Assembly: GCF_011075055.1 (NCBI RefSeq)
Contig: NC_058137.1
Span: forward strand, 19,267,463 to 19,331,462
Source: Mangifera indica
Taxonomy: Eukaryota > Streptophyta > Magnoliopsida > Sapindales > Anacardiaceae
DNA length: 64,000 nucleotides
Direction of reading: 5' to 3'
Numbering within the stretch: the stretch's first letter is position 1; the number at the start of each line of letters is the position of its first letter. Under the pieces are notes generated by a model, which searched no databases, was not told the origin of the DNA, and saw only the letters and a program-made list of their open reading frames with translations. The translations under genes and the position numbers were made by a program. This document shows, one piece after another, positions 60,961 to 64,000 of the stretch.

Positions 60961-61514
60961 GGTACAATTGTACATGGCTTTTGGAGCATGAATTCCAAGT
61001 TATATTTTGCTTTTATTGGTCTCTAATCAAATTCTACAGTATTTCTAATGTTTTTCACATATCTATATATGTCTCTGATGCCTTAAGGAGCATGAAAATC
61101 AGTTTCTAACCATACAAACCTAGAGATCAAACCATCATTCATTGGATTTTCATATTACTCAAAAGCATATCACACAAAGTCTCAATATATAACATCATAT
61201 ATATGTTCTCTTGTTATTGAGCACTTCTATCATATACATTTCACAATGCGGACATCTTTCAACATGAAATCCTTTATTTTCCCCAAGTCAATATCAATCA
61301 CCATACCAAACCTACTTATCTCATAAATATGTACACATATTTAATATTTATAATCACTAATATATTGAAAAACAACAACAAAATCTGTACCCTGTATATC
61401 AAAACATTATCACAAACCACAAATTTCATGTTAAAGCATCTAAAATAGAATCCCTACTTACTCGAAACTCCTTGCTAGTCGATTTATTGTTAGAAACGTT
61501 CTTGATCTTTATAA
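60961..61514. other. AT-rich stretch, nothing recognised
   Basis: It may continue the decayed retroelement before it. No coding remnant or repeat boundary was identified. Confidence 0.35.
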
Positions 61515-62008
61515 GGGGGCATTTGGTTTGTATAATGTTTTATTACTAAAATAGAAAGATTACCTTGAAGATAGGTTACTGAGAAGATTACTGGGTATAA
61601 ATGATTATTGATAAATTTTGGTAAAAATAGATGGTAAAAATAATTAATATGTTTGGTTAACAGTAATAAAAGAATACTAGTAAATTATTTTACTTAAATG
61701 CCCTTGAATATAATTATTTTTTAATTTTTTTATATTATTTATTATATTAATTAAAAATAAATTTATTTTTGTCTTAAAAATTAATAAATAATAATATAAT
61801 TATAATAAAGTCAAAGATTACCTTGGTAATATTTTAATACCTAAGGTAAATGTGATAATCAGATTACCACCTATATTACCTGTCATATCAGCATTGGTAA
61901 TAGAAGATTACTGTAATATTTTATTATTGACAAACCAAACAAGTTAATGTAAGTAATAAAAAATAGATTACCAAGGTAATCTTTAAAACACCCCAACCAA
62001 ATGACCCC
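61515..62008. mobile_element. Tourist-like (PIF/Harbinger) MITE, 494 bp
   Basis: The left end GGGGGCATTTGGTTTG and the reverse complement of the right end GGGGTCATTTGGTTGG are classic Harbinger-type TIRs. The 3-bp target duplication TAA lies at 61512-61514 and 62009-62011. The interior is AT-rich with repeated ggtaat/attacc words around gattaccttgg. There is no transposase. Confidence 0.85.
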
Positions 62009-62011
62009 TAA

Positions 62012-64000
62012 AACTTATGCCAGTTGTCAAAATTACCAGCGAACACACAAAACTGTCGAACTCCTTTTTTGGGAAGGATATGAATGAGTGAAGTGAATAA
62101 TGGGATCGTTACCCATAATTCACAACAACATTCCTTTTATAAAAACTTTATGTAACAACATGCACATGAGTACATACTAGACATGTCTGATTGTGAATTC
62201 TTCTAAAATGTCTCATATGGCACATTATCAATTTGTTGACAGTCACATGATGTACTAGCATAAACCTTCCATGTACGATTATATATCACTCAAAATGCTT
62301 AATATATACCTTATTTTCAATCCATTTTCAAACCAAAATCATACACATTCACAAAACACAAGTAAAATGACCATAATGCCCTTGAGATATACCTACAGAT
62401 GTTGCATTCAAGGAATCATTGATGTAATCCCCTTTTCCACGTTCATAATAACTGGTTGGGCTTCCATGAAAAAACATCCATAGATGTTCCTACCATAAGC
62501 ATGCATATGAAGCAACTCATTGACAATGTAAGGAATATTTGATGTAATTCCCTTTTCAATGCACACAATTGTAAATTAATTGCTCAATTGACACCCTAAA
62601 TGCCCTTATATGAGTGTATGCATGGAACATTTCATAAGTATCTAGCTATAACCCTCATACTTTTATGTGAGATTGTGAGCCAAAAATCACACAATAGTGA
62701 CTCCAAACCTGAGCCAAAGATCATATAACATTGACCCTTAAATACTTATCCTATACTACTTTGCACTTAAAAGGTGACTCTTACTAAATACTTAGTCATT
62801 TTCCACTCATGTATAATTTCTCTTATTTTTTACCCAAATTTGATTTGCTTAAGATATGTGTTGTCTTCTACACAATTAGACACATGTATCTCATATGTCA
62901 ACTTAATTCTTTCTTATAAGGTTGTCCCTACTTAGTCCCTTTTTTCCAACATATAACATAAGGGTATTATCATAATTTTAGTTCTATGAATAGGTGTGAC
63001 TATCCATACACAATTGTTTGTCATTTAAGCATGTGCATGGGTGTGCACTTTTTTACTCACGACTATGCACCCTTTTTGTCTAATGACTATACGTTTGTAA
63101 TGTTTAACGACTGTGAATCCTTTTCTCTATCATAACTATGTACTTTTAGTGTCTATGATTGTTCGCCAAACAATTACAAGCACGATTGTGCATCCTTATG
63201 TAAGGTTTCATAACTGTGTACCTTATGCATGACCATCACCAACTGTCTTTAACCTATCGAGTGTACAACCATTCATCACCAAAATGCACGATTGTGCACC
63301 TTTTTTTATAACTATAAATCTAATGTTTTTGACAATTGTCTCTACACCTTAATGCATGGAACATGAGTCTCTAGCCCTAGGTAAATCATAACATCTTATT
63401 TTTCTACATTTTGCATGCTCATACCATTCATTTAAAATGACCAGACATGTTTATACCCATATTCATCAAGCTAATGTCCATCAATATGAATTACCATCCT
63501 CTTATCGTTAATTACATCCTTATGGAAAAAAAAATAATCTATACAACCAATTATTCTATAAAGAATTCTTAGGAAACAAACTACATGTCATTTCAGAAAT
63601 TATTCGATTTAATGTGAGATGTTAGAGCTTACTTACATGAACTTCTGGCCAAAAGCAAGCCTTCACATGGCTAGAGAAATTCTAGCAACCAAAATAGTCC
63701 TTTTAAGTGTCGAATTGTGTCTCTCCAACTCTCTCTCTAATCTCTCAATTTTTGCATTGTGAAATATTGATATATGTGAATGTGACATGTCTCACCCAAG
63801 ATATTTTATTCTTTTTATATTTTTCACAAAGTAACATCACTCATGGTTCACGATTATCCAAGTGGTTTCAACCATCCTTATCATGTTCCTTGATCTCTAA
63901 AGACATGATTATTAGGTTAATTGACCATATGATTATTAGATAATCGTGTCAAAGTTTGTTTGACACTCTTCCATGGTATATCCCTACTAATGAGCATACA
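62012..64000. other. Decayed repeat sequence to the window end
   Basis: No gene is recognised. A phrase aaggaatcattgatgtaatc followed by cccttttcca at 62410 recurs as aaggaatatttgatgtaatt and cccttttcaa at 62530, a diverged tandem pair about 119 bp apart. Between 62990 and 63320 short words such as cgactatgcaccctttt and cgattgtgcaccttttt recur irregularly, like the variable block at 60460-60700. Retroelement LTR debris is the likely source. Confidence 0.35.

Noticed and set aside
1..64000. tRNA, rRNA, CRISPR array, riboswitch or bacterial operon
   Set aside because: None was found by reading both strands. The tandem arrays are eukaryotic microsatellites or minisatellites without regular spacers.

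Overview
This is a plant nuclear window, most likely from a eudicot. It is AT-rich, with GT-AG introns, two conserved plant-specific gene families and a dense load of old LTR-retrotransposon, hAT, MULE-type and Harbinger-type sequence. No rRNA, tRNA, CRISPR array or bacterial or organellar operon was recognised. The species cannot be named from sequence alone.

Only three intact protein-coding genes can be supported. (1) On the minus strand, 4625-5104, a two-exon gene encodes a small single-pass membrane protein of unknown function (133 aa). (2) On the plus strand, 21102-25506, a five-exon Aux/IAA auxin co-repressor of the IAA8/IAA9 clade (378 aa) has a complete EAR motif, GWPP degron and PB1 domain, and a probable leader intron starting near 20059. 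(3) On the plus strand, 53389-55554, a two-exon RING-H2 plus von Willebrand A protein (692 aa) of the WAV3/WAVH E3 ligase type has a degenerate metal site in the A domain. The three genes are not a cluster. If the family assignments hold, the second and third both belong to auxin and root-growth biology, which may be coincidence.

Layout: 0-1.5 kb decayed hAT transposase; 3.0-3.8 kb foldback MULE-type element; 4.6-5.3 kb membrane-protein gene; 6.8-9.5 kb two adjacent TIR elements; 9.6-12.9 kb decayed Ty1/copia element with a second foldback element inserted at 12.97-14.03 kb; 14.1-17.5 kb decayed fragments and another foldback element; 17.5-25.5 kb Aux/IAA promoter region and gene; 25.5-30.5 kb unassigned sequence and one dispersed repeat; 30.5-42.3 kb nested copia/gypsy fragments in a tandem duplication; 42.4-49.8 kb unassigned sequence with small repeats and a cluster of W-box cores; 49.8-52.7 kb two more foldback elements; 53.2-55.6 kb the RING-VWA gene; 57.4-61 kb a second copy of the same copia family in opposite orientation followed by a gypsy-LTR-like stretch; 61.5-62.0 kb a Tourist-like MITE; and decayed repeat sequence to the end.

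The most distinctive structure is a family of foldback elements whose two arms make up nearly the whole element. Several carry perfect 9-bp target-site duplications, which points to Mutator-type transposition. I found no convincing new enzymatic or defence system.
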